Assembly: GCA_902594405.1 (NCBI GenBank)
Contig: CACJMB010000001.1
Location: forward strand, 62,001-126,000
DNA from: an uncultured Pelagibacteraceae bacterium
GTDB taxonomy: Bacteria > Pseudomonadota > Alphaproteobacteria > Pelagibacterales > Pelagibacteraceae
Reading direction: 5' to 3'
DNA: 64,000 nucleotides
Shown: piece after piece, positions 17,754-26,483 of the stretch
Position numbering within the stretch: position 1 is the stretch's first letter
Layout: every line of letters starts with the position of its first letter
Program-made: the position numbers and the translations under genes
Notes under the pieces: generated by a model
Database searches by the model: none
Told to the model about the DNA's origin: nothing
The model's input: the letters and a program-made list of their open reading frames with translations, nothing else

Positions 17754-18701
17754 ATGCCTAACCACATGTCAAACGAGCAAATAAGCATAAATAACCTGTC
17801 AAAAGTGTACGACAATGGTTTTGAGGCATTAAAAAAAATAAACCTAAATATTAAAAAGGGTGAAATTTTTGCAATGCTAGGACCAAATGGTGCAGGAAAA
17901 ACTACACTTATAAGTATTATCTGTGGGATAGTAAGACCATCTTCTGGGAAAGTTACAGTAGATGAATTTGATATTATTGATGATTATAGAGAAACAAGAT
18001 CTAGAATTGGATTAGTTCCTCAAGAGTTAACTTTAGAGCAATTTGAAACCGTATTTAATAACGTTTCATATTCTAGAGGTTTGTACGGAAAAAAACCTGA
18101 CCCTAAACATATAGAGAAAGTTTTAAAAGATCTAAGTCTATGGGATAAAAAAGATTTAAGGCTTAGACAATTATCTGGGGGAATGAAAAGAAGAGTTTTG
18201 ATTGCAAAAGCATTATCTCATGAACCAACCATTTTATTTTTAGATGAACCTACTGCTGGTGTTGATGTTGAGTTAAGGCAGGATATGTGGAAAGTTGTTG
18301 AGAGTTTAAGAAAAACTGGTGTTACAATAATTTTAACAACACACTACATAGAGGAAGCTGAAGCTATTGCAGATAGAGTAGGGGTAATCAATCAAGGAGA
18401 AATTATAGTGGTTGATGAAACAAAAGAATTATTAAAGAAAATGGGCCACAAGAAACTCACTGTGGACTTACAAGAAGAAGTTAAAGAATTACCAAGCAGT
18501 TTAGAAAAATATAATCTTGAAATTGGTAAAGATAAAATGTCAATTGATTACACTTATAATGTTCAAGCAAAACAAACAGGGATTACAAATTTACTTCAAG
18601 ATTTAAAAGATGCAGGTTTAAAATTAAAAGATTTAAAAACAGAACAAAGCACATTAGAAAAAATATTTGTCAGTTTAGTAAAGGAAAATAATGAAATTTA
18701 A
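17754..18701 (+). CDS. ABC-2 type exporter ATP-binding protein
   Basis: About 315 residues from the ATG at 17754 (MPNHMSNEQ); the ATG at 17766 is equally possible and a TTG at 17742 less so. Walker A is GPNGAGKTT, signature LSGGMKRRV, Walker [13 protein letters not shown], switch His in [10 protein letters not shown]. The C-terminal 80 residues are an accessory domain typical of CcmA/YadG-type exporters. It overlaps the permease gene downstream by 11 nt. The exported compound is unknown; relatives move drugs, lipids or polysaccharide parts. Confidence 0.88.
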   Translation: MPNHMSNEQISINNLSKVYDNGFEALKKINLNIKKGEIFAMLGPNGAGKTTLISIICGIVRPSSGKVTVDEFDIIDDYRETRSRIGLVPQELTLEQFETVFNNVSYSRGLYGKKPDPKHIEKVLKDLSLWDKKDLRLRQLSGGMKRRVLIAKALSHEPTILFLDEPTAGVDVELRQDMWKVVESLRKTGVTIILTTHYIEEAEAIADRVGVINQGEIIVVDETKELLKKMGHKKLTVDLQEEVKELPSSLEKYNLEIGKDKMSIDYTYNVQAKQTGITNLLQDLKDAGLKLKDLKTEQSTLEKIFVSLVKENNEI

Positions 18702-19458
18702 TTATTATGCTTTTAAAGCAATTTATCTACATGAGATGGATAGATTTAAACGAACATTGATGCAATCGTTGTTATCGCCAGTTTTATCTACCTCTTTATA
18801 TTTTATTGTTTTTGGATCAGTAATTGGAGGCTATGTAGAAAATATTGATGGGATTAGTTATGGATCATACATTGTTCCAGGTTTATTGATGCTTACTCTT
18901 TTAACTCAATCAATCAGTAACACATCCTTTGGTATATTTTTTCCTAAATTTAATGGAACTATTTATGAAATCTTGGCAGCTCCCATATCAACTTTAGAAA
19001 TTGTTCTTGCTTTTGTTGGTGCTGGTGCAACAAAAACTTTAATTGTAGGTTTTGTAATTTTTATAACGGCAACATTTTTTGTAGAGGTAGATGTAAAATA
19101 TCCTTTATTAATGATATTTTTATTAGTTTTAGTTGCTTTTACTTTTGCCTTATTTGGTTTTTTAATCGGATTGATGAGTTCTAACTTTGAGCAAATGTCA
19201 ATTATACCAACCCTAGTTATTACTCCGATGGTATTTTTAGGTGGAAGTTTATATTCTTTAGATATGCTGCCAGAATTTTGGCAGATGGTTACATATTTTA
19301 ATCCAGTAGTTTATTTAATAAATGGATTAAGATTTTCATTTTATGGAGTATCAGATTTTAATATTTGGGTTAGTATCGTTTCTATGGTTGCTTTTTTATT
19401 AGGATGCATCACGATTGTTACTATCTTACTTAAAAAAGGGTACAATATTAAATCTTAG
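18691..19458 (+). CDS. ABC-2 type exporter permease (YadH-like)
   Basis: A 255-residue membrane protein with six hydrophobic segments and the ABC-2 family motif PLSTLE-like [16 protein letters not shown] and [16 protein letters not shown] near the end. It partners the ATPase encoded immediately upstream (11-nt overlap). Its stop overlaps by 4 nt the stop of the convergent dmdA gene. The pair resembles YadG/YadH of enterobacteria, whose substrate is also poorly defined. Confidence 0.87.
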   Translation: MKFNYYAFKAIYLHEMDRFKRTLMQSLLSPVLSTSLYFIVFGSVIGGYVENIDGISYGSYIVPGLLMLTLLTQSISNTSFGIFFPKFNGTIYEILAAPISTLEIVLAFVGAGATKTLIVGFVIFITATFFVEVDVKYPLLMIFLLVLVAFTFALFGFLIGLMSSNFEQMSIIPTLVITPMVFLGGSLYSLDMLPEFWQMVTYFNPVVYLINGLRFSFYGVSDFNIWVSIVSMVAFLLGCITIVTILLKKGYNIKS

Positions 19459-20594
19459 CTACTAGCTATTTTCTTTTTAGGATCATAAAAAGGTTTTTCT
19501 ACAATGGTAGCAGAATATTTTCCTTCATGAGTTTGAACATCTAATTGAATTCCTAATCCTGAATAATTAATTTCTATCATTGCAAGTGCAATATTCTTTT
19601 TTAATCTAGGTGAATATGCAGCTGAAGTTACTTTACCAATTATTTTACCATCTTTTTCAATTGGCCAAAAAGTTGTGTTAGGTCCTGATAAAGGATCACA
19701 ATCAATGATAAGGCCAACCTGTTTTCTTTTTATTCCATTTTGCTTAATCTTTTTTAGAGCTTCTTTACCTATAAAGTCTATATCAGTTTCTAAATTTACT
19801 AATCTATCAAATCCTAATTCGTATGGATTTGTATGAATATCTGCGTCTGCATGATATGAAAGCATACCGCCTTCAATCCTTCTAATTGATGATGTATGAC
19901 CTGGTTGAATTCCATGTTCTTTACCAGCAGCCATAATTTTTTCATATAATTCATTTCCTTTTGAACCATCTCTTAAATATATTTCGTAACCAAGTTCACT
20001 TGACCAACCTGTTCTTGAAACAATTAATGGAATTCCATCAAGTTTATATTCTCTTAACCAATAATATTTAAGATCTCTGATATCTTCACCAAATAGTTTG
20101 ACCATTATTTCTTGTGAGGTAGGTCCTTGTAATTGTAGAGGGGACACATCTGGTTCAGATATTTTAACATCTAAACCTGAATTAATCGCAACACCTTGTG
20201 CCCATAACAAAACATCACTATCTGCCAAGGATAACCAAAAATGATTTTCTGCTAATCTTAGTAAAACTGGATCGTTTAATATGCCTCCATCGTTATTTAC
20301 GATTAATACATATTTACACTGTCCTATTGATAATTTTGAAAGGTCTCTAGGAGTTAATAATTGAATAAATTTGTATGCATCAGGACCAGTTATTTCAACC
20401 TGTCTCTCAACCGCCACATCACATAAAATTGATTTTTCAATAAGGTTCCAAAAGTTTTGCTCAGGACTTCCAAAGTCTCGTGGAATATACATATGATTAT
20501 ATACAGAAAAACCTGTAGCTCCCCATTTTACAGTAGAGTCAAAATATGGGGACTTTCTTATTTGTGTTCCAAAACCAAAGTTTTTATTAGACAT
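19455..20594 (-). CDS. dmdA: Dimethylsulfoniopropionate (DMSP) demethylase DmdA
   Basis: A 379-residue tetrahydrofolate-dependent methyltransferase of the GcvT family, close to the SAR11 DmdA (about 370). The N-terminus with GFGTQIRKSPYFDSTVKWG and YNHMYIPRDFG is the DmdA pattern rather than GcvT. Other landmarks: VERQVEITGPDA, NNDGGILNDPVLLRL (Asn-Asp where GcvT usually has Asp-Asp), SRTGWSSELGYEIYL and TSAAYSPRLKKNIALAM. DmdA moves a methyl group from DMSP to THF, giving methylmercaptopropionate, a main sulfur and carbon source for SAR11. It is downstream of aceA on the same strand, with a terminator between. Other GcvT relatives cannot be excluded without a tree, but the match is good. Confidence 0.85.
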   Translation of the reverse strand: MSNKNFGFGTQIRKSPYFDSTVKWGATGFSVYNHMYIPRDFGSPEQNFWNLIEKSILCDVAVERQVEITGPDAYKFIQLLTPRDLSKLSIGQCKYVLIVNNDGGILNDPVLLRLAENHFWLSLADSDVLLWAQGVAINSGLDVKISEPDVSPLQLQGPTSQEIMVKLFGEDIRDLKYYWLREYKLDGIPLIVSRTGWSSELGYEIYLRDGSKGNELYEKIMAAGKEHGIQPGHTSSIRRIEGGMLSYHADADIHTNPYELGFDRLVNLETDIDFIGKEALKKIKQNGIKRKQVGLIIDCDPLSGPNTTFWPIEKDGKIIGKVTSAAYSPRLKKNIALAMIEINYSGLGIQLDVQTHEGKYSATIVEKPFYDPKKKIASS

Positions 20595-20629
20595 TTGTGA
20601 CCCTTAGCAGTCTTAGTATGAATTACAAA

Positions 20630-20654
20630 CAAAAAATAGCCCTGTTAAGGGCTA
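20630..20654 (-). terminator. Intrinsic terminator downstream of aceA
   Basis: On the minus strand a 6-bp GC-rich stem (TAGCCC/GGGCTA, 20637-20654) is followed by six T residues (20631-20636 read in reverse). It lies 30 bp after the aceA stop and 36 bp before the dmdA start, so it would reduce aceA-to-dmdA read-through. Confidence 0.8.
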
Positions 20655-20683
20655 CTAAAAAAATGGAGAGGGAAGTTATTTTT

Positions 20684-21958
20684 TTAAAATTGTTCTGACT
20701 CAGTCGATCCAGCCATTGCTGTAGTTGAGCTTTGACCGCTACTGATAGTATTTGATACTGCATCAAAATAAGATGTACCAACTTCTCTTTGGTGTTTAAC
20801 GCTAGTATAACCATCTTTTTCTCGAGCAAATTCTTGTTGTTGAATTCTAGAGTATGCAGCCATACCTTCTTTTCTATATTTTTCAGCAAGCTCAAAGATT
20901 GCAATATTTTGAGTATGAAAACCAGCAAGAGTAATAAATTGAAATTTATAACCCATTTTTGCAATTTCTTGTTGGAATGAAGCAATTTCATCATCGCTTA
21001 GATGTTTTTTCCAATTAAAAGAAGGTGAACAATTATAAGCTAAAAGTTTTCCAGGAAATTTTTCATGTATTGCATCAGCAAACTTTTTAGCTTCTGCTAA
21101 ATTAGGCGTTGCTGTTTCACACCAAATTAAATCAGCATAAGGTGCATAAGCCAAACCTCTAGAGATAGCCTGTTCAATTCCATCTTTGACATAATGAAAA
21201 CCCTCAGGAGATCTTTCACCTGTTAAAAATGGTTTATCATTTTCATCAAAATCATTTGTAATTAGTTTTGCAGCATTCGCATCGGTTCTAGCTAAAATAA
21301 TTAATGGAACCTCTGCAATATCAGCAGCTAATCTTGCAGCTTTAAGATTTTTTACCATTGTTCCTGTTGGCACCAAAACCTTACCACCCATATGACCACA
21401 TTTTTTTTCACTAGCTAGCTGATCTTCAAAGTGTACACCTGCAGCACCTGCTCTTATAAATTTTTTAGTTAATTCAAATACATTTAATGGACCACCAAAT
21501 CCTGCTTCACCATCAGCAATAATAGGCAACATATAATCTGTTCTATCCTCTTTTTTCATATCACCATCTTGCATTTCCATATGTTGAATTTGATCAGCTC
21601 TAATTAAAGAATTATTCATAGATTCAACTAATTTTGGTGCACTGTCATATGGATATAGAGATTGATCCGGGTACATTTCACCAGCTGTATTAGCATCAGC
21701 AGCAACTTGCCATCCACTTAAATAAATTGCTTTTAAACCAGCTTTTGCATGTTGTACTGCTTGATTACCTGACAAAGAGCCAAGTGTGTTCACATATGGC
21801 TCAGAATTTAATAATTTCCAAAGTTTTTGAGATTGGTTTTTACACAAAGAATATTCAATTTTAATTGAGCCTCTTAATCTTTCAACTTCTTTCTCAGTAT
21901 AGTCTCTTTTTATTCCAGCAAATCTTTTTAAGTCGTATGAGATTTTTTCTGCACTCAT
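20684..21958 (-). CDS. aceA: Isocitrate lyase
   Basis: A 424-residue isocitrate lyase, matching the usual prokaryotic length. The catalytic loop [14 protein letters not shown] (Cys-Gly-His) lies near residue 193, with the metal/substrate region GEAGFGG and HFEDQL before it, [11 protein letters not shown] after it, and the YNCSPSFNW box around residue 320. It splits isocitrate into glyoxylate and succinate, the first step of the glyoxylate bypass. Just upstream is a 53-codon ORF, and beyond it the divergent ScfR/RamB-like regulator with an array of TTTACAAA boxes between them. In related bacteria this regulator family controls acetate and glyoxylate genes. Confidence 0.95.
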   Translation of the reverse strand: MSAEKISYDLKRFAGIKRDYTEKEVERLRGSIKIEYSLCKNQSQKLWKLLNSEPYVNTLGSLSGNQAVQHAKAGLKAIYLSGWQVAADANTAGEMYPDQSLYPYDSAPKLVESMNNSLIRADQIQHMEMQDGDMKKEDRTDYMLPIIADGEAGFGGPLNVFELTKKFIRAGAAGVHFEDQLASEKKCGHMGGKVLVPTGTMVKNLKAARLAADIAEVPLIILARTDANAAKLITNDFDENDKPFLTGERSPEGFHYVKDGIEQAISRGLAYAPYADLIWCETATPNLAEAKKFADAIHEKFPGKLLAYNCSPSFNWKKHLSDDEIASFQQEIAKMGYKFQFITLAGFHTQNIAIFELAEKYRKEGMAAYSRIQQQEFAREKDGYTSVKHQREVGTSYFDAVSNTISSGQSSTTAMAGSTESEQF

Positions 21959-22009
21959 TTTTTAGTTTCCTTTGTGTTTTAATTTAGAAAATTGAATAAG
22001 AAGAATGAA

Positions 22010-22171
22010 TTAGTTGCTATCGTTCAAAGCTTTGATCAGCTCACTCATTCCACTTGAACCCCAATCACAATGATCATCTCTCAAATAGATTCCTCTATTA
22101 TTGTGCTGATCTAAATCCTCTTTTTTGATGATTTGAGCTTCATTTTCTGTGTTTTTTAAATTTTTATCCAT
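22010..22171 (-). CDS. Small hypothetical protein upstream of aceA (53 aa)
   Basis: An ORF of 53 codons on the minus strand starting at the ATG at 22169-22171. It encodes an acidic, soluble peptide with Asp/Asn-rich middle (GIYLRDDHCDWGSSGMSEL) and single Cys. It stands 51 bp upstream of aceA in the same direction and starts inside the operator array shared with the divergent regulator. I do not recognise a family. The composition, with a conserved-looking core rather than random AT-rich codons, favours a real gene. Confidence 0.55.
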   Translation of the reverse strand: MDKNLKNTENEAQIIKKEDLDQHNNRGIYLRDDHCDWGSSGMSELIKALNDSN

Positions 22172-22283
22172 GTAAATTATATATTTTACAGAATTTACAA
22201 AATCTATAAAAAACGTTAAAAAGCTTTGTAAATAGGGAAAAAATATTGTAAAAATAAATTTACAAAATTTACAATTAGTAAAT
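22170..22283. promoter_or_regulatory. Array of TTTACAAA-like operator boxes between aceA unit and ScfR/RamB-like regulator
   Basis: Within 114 bp there are exact TTTACAAA at 22194-22201 and 22259-22266, its inverse TTTGTAAA at 22225-22232, and near matches TTTACAAT at 22268-22275, ATTGTAAA at 22245-22252, TTTTACAG at 22183-22190 and ATGTAAAT around 22170. The last two plus-strand boxes are 9 bp apart, directly before the regulator ATG. RamB-type regulators are known to bind TTTGCAAA-type sequences at glyoxylate genes; here the motif reads TTTACAAA. I infer autoregulation plus control of aceA. Confidence 0.65.
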
Positions 22284-23717
22284 ATGAGTCAAATAGATTT
22301 AAAAATAGGGCCTAAAATCAAGTCTTTTAGAAGGCAGCTTGGTCTTCAAGCTAACAAGTTAGCAGAAGATTTAAACATTTCTCCAAGTTATTTAAATCTT
22401 ATTGAAAGCGGAAAAAGAAAAATTGATGGCGATTTATTATTAAACTTATGTGAAAGATTAAATATTCAATTATCAGATCTTACAACAAAAACAGATATTA
22501 ATCTTCAAAATACAATTTCTGAGATTTTAGATGATAGTTTGTTTGAGGATTTAGATATTTTAGGACCAGAAGTAAAAGATTTAGTTAGTACCAATCCAAA
22601 AATTGGAAAAGCAATTGTAAGACTTGGAGATATTTTAAAGAAAAAAGATCACGAATTAATTAATAAGATTGAAAAAATTTCTGGAAAAATTGTTGATAAT
22701 AGGAAAAATTCTTTTCCTGGTGAAGTTGTTGTCGATTTTTTTCAAGAAAATAAAAATTACTTTCCTAAACTAGAGGAATTTGCAAACAGAGTATTTGATA
22801 AAATTAAAAAAAATAATCGTACACGATATTTGGTGTTATGTGATTATTTAAAATCTGAATATTCAATTACAGTTAAAGATGTTATACCAGAGGAAAGTAA
22901 ACCTTTTTCAAAAATTTATAATAAAAATAAAAAAGAACTTTTATTGAGTGATTATAGTTCGATTGAAACAAAAAAATTACATGCTGCCTCTCAAATTGCT
23001 CAAGAAGGTGCAATTGAAGATGTTGAGTATTATTTATCAAAATTTAGTTTCCCAACTGAGGAGTCAAAAAAACTTACTAAAGTTGCTTTATTAAATTATT
23101 GTGGTGCTGCTATCTTAATGCCCTATAAATTATTTCATGCTGAATGTAAAAAATTAAAATATGATTTAGAATTACTTCAAAATACTTTTGCAACATCTTT
23201 TGAACAAGTAGCTCATAGAGTTACTTGTCTTCAAGATCCAAAACTACCTGGTATCCCATTTCATTTTTTAAGAGTTGATATGGCAGGTAATATTTCTAAA
23301 AGATTTTCTTTATCAGGTATAGATATTCCAAGATACGGTGGTGCTTGTCCAAGATGGAATGTCTATTCAGCATTTACAACACCAGGTGTTTTACACACTG
23401 CTGTAAGTAAAATGAACAACGGTCAAAAATATGTTTGTATTGCAAAAACTGTAGAAAAAGGAATTGGACGATTTGGTCAATCGAAAAACGTTTTATCGAT
23501 TGGTTTAGGTTGCGAAGCGAAGTATGCTAAAGATTTCGTTTATACTGAGAATATGAATATAAATGATAAATCGACTGAAATTCCAATTGGAGTTTCTTGC
23601 AGAACCTGTGACAGATTAGATTGTTCACAAAGAGCATTCCCCCCATTACATAAAAAATTTGATGTTGATTTAAATACAAGAGGTGTTTCGGTTTATGTCA
23701 GTGATGACAAAGCTTAA
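22284..23717 (+). CDS. ScfR/RamB-family transcriptional regulator (XRE HTH, IrrE-like, C-terminal Cys domain)
   Basis: A 477-residue regulator. The XRE helix-turn-helix is at residues about 8-65 (IKSFRRQLGLQANKLAEDLN). A central IrrE/ImmA-like region (about 180-320) has the LNYCGAAILMPYKLFHAEC and FATSFEQVAHRV blocks but no HExxH protease motif, as usual in this family. The C-terminal domain ends with the CRTCDRLDCSQRAFPP Cys motif. Relatives (RamB, PrpR, ScfR) sense acyl-CoAs and control acetate, propionate and glyoxylate genes. It is divergent from the aceA unit with repeated TTTACAAA boxes between, which strongly suggests aceA as its target. Confidence 0.87.
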   Translation: MSQIDLKIGPKIKSFRRQLGLQANKLAEDLNISPSYLNLIESGKRKIDGDLLLNLCERLNIQLSDLTTKTDINLQNTISEILDDSLFEDLDILGPEVKDLVSTNPKIGKAIVRLGDILKKKDHELINKIEKISGKIVDNRKNSFPGEVVVDFFQENKNYFPKLEEFANRVFDKIKKNNRTRYLVLCDYLKSEYSITVKDVIPEESKPFSKIYNKNKKELLLSDYSSIETKKLHAASQIAQEGAIEDVEYYLSKFSFPTEESKKLTKVALLNYCGAAILMPYKLFHAECKKLKYDLELLQNTFATSFEQVAHRVTCLQDPKLPGIPFHFLRVDMAGNISKRFSLSGIDIPRYGGACPRWNVYSAFTTPGVLHTAVSKMNNGQKYVCIAKTVEKGIGRFGQSKNVLSIGLGCEAKYAKDFVYTENMNINDKSTEIPIGVSCRTCDRLDCSQRAFPPLHKKFDVDLNTRGVSVYVSDDKA

Positions 23718-23719
23718 TT

Positions 23720-23884
23720 ATGATTAAATATATACTGCCAGCCATAATTATTTTTTTAATAGTATTATTCTGGGAAAAAATTACTGAGTTTGTAGAAAAA
23801 AAATTCAATATTAAGCTTAATTATATTGTTGTTAGCTCAATTATTGCTGCAATAGCAGTTATCCTTTTACTCCTAAATTACTAG
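23720..23884 (+). CDS. Small two-span membrane protein (54 aa)
   Basis: An ORF of 54 codons beginning 2 bp after the regulator stop and ending 5 bp before the next gene. It encodes two hydrophobic spans (about residues 4-18 and 35-53) around a short charged loop (EKITEFVEKKFNIK). The tight spacing on both sides supports translation as part of an operon. No family recognised. Confidence 0.55.
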   Translation: MIKYILPAIIIFLIVLFWEKITEFVEKKFNIKLNYIVVSSIIAAIAVILLLLNY

Positions 23885-23889
23885 GATTT

Positions 23890-24159
23890 ATGAACAATCT
23901 GGAAGTTTCAAATTTTAAAATTGAGGAAACTGAGGGAGTTTTTACCTTTAAAAACGAAAATACAACAATAGGCTTTGTTAGATTTAATGAAAAAGGTGAG
24001 GTAGAGTATATTTTTGTTAATCCAATTTTTAGAAAACAAGGGTTAGCAACTAAACTATTACAATTAGTAAAACAAAAAACTGGAAAAGAAATAATACTTC
24101 AGGAACCAATTAGCCCTTTAGGATTGAAATTATTAAAATCATTAAATAAATGGAAATAA
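23890..24159 (+). CDS. Small GNAT-family N-acetyltransferase
   Basis: An 89-residue protein, shorter than most GNATs (about 140) and resembling the minimal YjdJ-like type. The acetyl-CoA site is visible as VNPIFRKQGLATKLLQLVK (the R/Q-x-x-G-x-A loop) and is preceded by the paired strands VGFVRF-like TIGFVRFNEKGEVEYIFV. Substrate unknown. Its end overlaps the start of the TSUP permease gene by 10 nt. Confidence 0.75.
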   Translation: MNNLEVSNFKIEETEGVFTFKNENTTIGFVRFNEKGEVEYIFVNPIFRKQGLATKLLQLVKQKTGKEIILQEPISPLGLKLLKSLNKWK

Positions 24160-24896
24160 ATTTATTATTTTTTTTTACAGTTGTTCCAGCAATAATTTTA
24201 TACGGAATTGCAAAATCAGGCCTAGGTGGTTCCATGACTTTAATTTCAGTTCCCTTAATGACTATAGTGATGCCACTAAATCAAGCTTTAGGAATTATTT
24301 TACCAATTTTAATATTTTCAGATTTTATTGCTGTTTATAAATATAGAAAAGAATTTGATTTAGGAACTTTAAAATTAATGGTTCCATTTGCAGCTATTGG
24401 TATAATTATTGGATCTTTAACTTTTTCATATTTTTCAGAAGATTTGTTAAAATTTATAATTGGAGTAATGGGTTTCTTGTTTGCAGGTCATTATTTCTTT
24501 TTTAAAAAAGACAAAGAAAAAAAATCAGAGAAAAATTTTTTAAAAGGTGGAATATGTTCGGTGGTTGCAGGTTTTACAAGTTTTTGTGTCCATGCTGGAG
24601 GAACTCCAACCAGTCTTTACTTACTTCCACTTAGAATGAAAAAAGAAATCTATGTTGGAACAAGAATATTTTTTTTTACTTTTGTGAATTTAATTAAACT
24701 TCCTTTGTATATTAATTTGTCTATGACAAATTTAGAATCTTTTAAACATTCAGCAATATTATTTCCAGTTGCATTATTAGGAATATTGATTGGTTATAAA
24801 TTACTTAAAATTATTGAAGAAAAATTATTTTATAATTTTATATATGCTCTTATTTTCGTAACTAGCTCAAAGCTTTTATATGATTACCTAATATGA
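24150..24896 (+). CDS. TSUP (TauE/SafE) family membrane permease
   Basis: A 248-residue integral membrane protein with about eight hydrophobic helices and the duplicated Gly-rich TauE/SafE motif, seen as GIAKSGLGGSMTLISVPLM in the first half and CVHAGGTPTSLYLLPLR in the second. Family members export or import sulfite, sulfoacetate and other small sulfur/carbon anions. The neighbouring genes do not identify the anion. It overlaps the GNAT gene by 10 nt. Confidence 0.83.
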   Translation: MEINLLFFFTVVPAIILYGIAKSGLGGSMTLISVPLMTIVMPLNQALGIILPILIFSDFIAVYKYRKEFDLGTLKLMVPFAAIGIIIGSLTFSYFSEDLLKFIIGVMGFLFAGHYFFFKKDKEKKSEKNFLKGGICSVVAGFTSFCVHAGGTPTSLYLLPLRMKKEIYVGTRIFFFTFVNLIKLPLYINLSMTNLESFKHSAILFPVALLGILIGYKLLKIIEEKLFYNFIYALIFVTSSKLLYDYLI

Positions 24897-24916
24897 TTTT
24901 TTTACACATACTAAAT

Positions 24917-24944
24917 TTTAAATAAATGTTTAAATTTATTTAAA
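24917..24944. repeat. Perfect 11-bp inverted repeat before a start codon
   Basis: TTTAAATAAAT (24917-24927) and its exact complement ATTTATTTAAA (24934-24944) flank a 6-nt spacer and end 2 bp before the ATG at 24947. It may be an AT-rich terminator for the TSUP gene, an operator, or chance in AT-rich DNA. Confidence 0.4.
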
Positions 24945-24946
24945 TT

Positions 24947-25501
24947 ATGAAAAAAAAATTTAATCCAAGAATTAAAGCTAGATTAAGAAAAAATCGACAA
25001 GCCTTAAGTAAAAATATCGATAACTTTTTTAGTTGGGTTAAAGGTGCAAAACTTGTTGAGCTTAAAGAATGCAATACAGATGAAGATCCTGTAAGGCCAG
25101 AGTTAGATAATAAGTTTAGAACAGGATATGGAAGGAAAATTTTTGGAGTTGAATATAAAGGAGAAATTCATGCTGTTATGTGTTTTGCTTATACAAACGA
25201 AATTCCTAAAAGTGTTGAAGAGTTAGAAAAATTAAGCACTGATGCATTTCTACAAACAGCAATGAGAGATCAGGCTGGTGGTCAAATAGCAATTGCTTAT
25301 ACAGTATGGTCTAAAAAAAAGGGTGGAGGAAAGTTAATTGTAAAAGAAGTGTTCAAAAAAATCAAAAAATCTAATCATTTAAATAGATTAGTGACACTTT
25401 CACCTTTAACAGAAATGGCAACTAATTTTCATGAGAGAAATGGCGCTAAATTAATTCAAATTAATGAAACTACACAAAATTTTGAATATAAAGTTATGTA
25501 A
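24947..25501 (+). CDS. Hypothetical protein with GNAT-like C-terminal half
   Basis: A 184-residue protein with a very basic N-terminus (MKKKFNPRIKARLRKNRQ). The C-terminal half has a GNAT-like pattern: strands around AVMCFAYTNEIPKS, then QIAIAYTVWSKKKGGGKLIVKEVFKKI resembling an acetyl-CoA loop and helix, and a final NFHERNGAKLI segment like the typical N-x-x-G helix-strand. No exact family is recognised. It is 50 bp from the TSUP gene, after an 11-bp inverted repeat, and 2 bp before the SOUL gene, so it probably starts an operon. Confidence 0.65.
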   Translation: MKKKFNPRIKARLRKNRQALSKNIDNFFSWVKGAKLVELKECNTDEDPVRPELDNKFRTGYGRKIFGVEYKGEIHAVMCFAYTNEIPKSVEELEKLSTDAFLQTAMRDQAGGQIAIAYTVWSKKKGGGKLIVKEVFKKIKKSNHLNRLVTLSPLTEMATNFHERNGAKLIQINETTQNFEYKVM

Positions 25502-25503
25502 CA

Positions 25504-26070
25504 ATGAAAATTATTAAACTTTATCTTATAGTATTTTGTACTTTATTTGTTTTACCTTATTCTACAGTTATGGCTTACGAAGAAGCAAATTATGAAGTTA
25601 TCTCTAAAAATGAGGTTTATGAGATTAGAAAATATTCTGATCGTTTAGCGGTGGAAACAATGACATCTGGAATAGATAGTAATTTTAGAAAATTGTTTAA
25701 TTACATTTCAGGCAGAAACGATACTCAAGAGAAAATTAAAATGACTACTCCAGTTACCCAAGTTGAGAAAAATGGAAATATGAGTATGCAATTTTATTTA
25801 CCCTCTAAATTTAACTCAGAAAATGTACCAAATCCAAGTAGGGAAGATGTTAAAATAGTTAACATTGAAGGAGGATACTACGCAGTGCTTAGATATTCTG
25901 GACGAGCATCAGATGGAAATTTTATTAAGCATAAAGAAATTTTAGAAAAAGAGTTACAAAAAAACAATATATCAATTATAAGCCCACCAATTAGAGCAAC
26001 TTATGATAGCCCATTTACCCTTCCAATGAATAGAAGAAACGAGGCTATGTTTAAAGTTGAATTAAATTGA
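25504..26070 (+). CDS. Secreted SOUL/heme-binding family protein
   Basis: A 188-residue SOUL-domain protein after a signal peptide (cleavage near VMAYE). The family pattern is clear: YEVISKNEVYEIRKYSD, FRKLFNYISGRNDTQEKIKM, the hallmark KMTTPVTQ, and ESPFTLPMNRRNE-like SPFTLPMNRRNEAM at the end. Relatives bind heme or porphyrins weakly. In a bacterium it would be periplasmic. It starts 2 bp after the GNAT-like gene and shares one base with the next start (TGATG). Confidence 0.85.
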   Translation: MKIIKLYLIVFCTLFVLPYSTVMAYEEANYEVISKNEVYEIRKYSDRLAVETMTSGIDSNFRKLFNYISGRNDTQEKIKMTTPVTQVEKNGNMSMQFYLPSKFNSENVPNPSREDVKIVNIEGGYYAVLRYSGRASDGNFIKHKEILEKELQKNNISIISPPIRATYDSPFTLPMNRRNEAMFKVELN

Positions 26071-26483
26071 TGAAATCAAAATTTAAAGCAATGGTGTTAT
26101 CTTGTATGGATCCAAGATTTCAACATTTAGTACATAATCATTTAAAGAAAAAAAAATTAACAGGAAAATACAGTGCATTCACAATTGCAGGTGCAGCTGT
26201 TGGTGTTACACATAATAAATTCAAAAAATGGCATAAAACGTTTTATGACAATTTAGGAACCTCTATTCAATTACATAAAATAGAAAAATTAATTGTAATT
26301 AATCATAAAGATTGTGGTGCAGCTAAAATTGCTAATGGAAATAAAGAATTTAGTCCGGTAAATGAAAAAAAAATTCATAAAGAGTCGTTTTCTAAAATTA
26401 AAAAACAAATAAAAAAAAGATTTCCAAAATTGAAAGTAGAATTAAATTTAATTTCTTTGGATAGTAAAATTACTAAATTCTAA
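26070..26483 (+). CDS. Small beta-carbonic-anhydrase-like protein
   Basis: A 137-residue protein beginning at the ATG that shares its A with the preceding TGA (26070); a TTG at 26067 adds one residue. It keeps beta-carbonic-anhydrase zinc motifs: C-x-D-x-R in VLSCMDPRFQ near residue 13 and H-x2-C in INHKDCGAAK near residue 87. It is much shorter than the usual 200-220 residues and lacks a clear second half of the fold. It may be a minimal carbonic anhydrase or a related hydrolase. Confidence 0.7.
   Translation: MKSKFKAMVLSCMDPRFQHLVHNHLKKKKLTGKYSAFTIAGAAVGVTHNKFKKWHKTFYDNLGTSIQLHKIEKLIVINHKDCGAAKIANGNKEFSPVNEKKIHKESFSKIKKQIKKRFPKLKVELNLISLDSKITKF

Noticed and set aside
20623-20994. 123-codon minus-strand frame over the end of aceA
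   Set aside because: It is a shifted frame inside isocitrate lyase and its terminator; it is low in complexity and has no ribosome-binding site.
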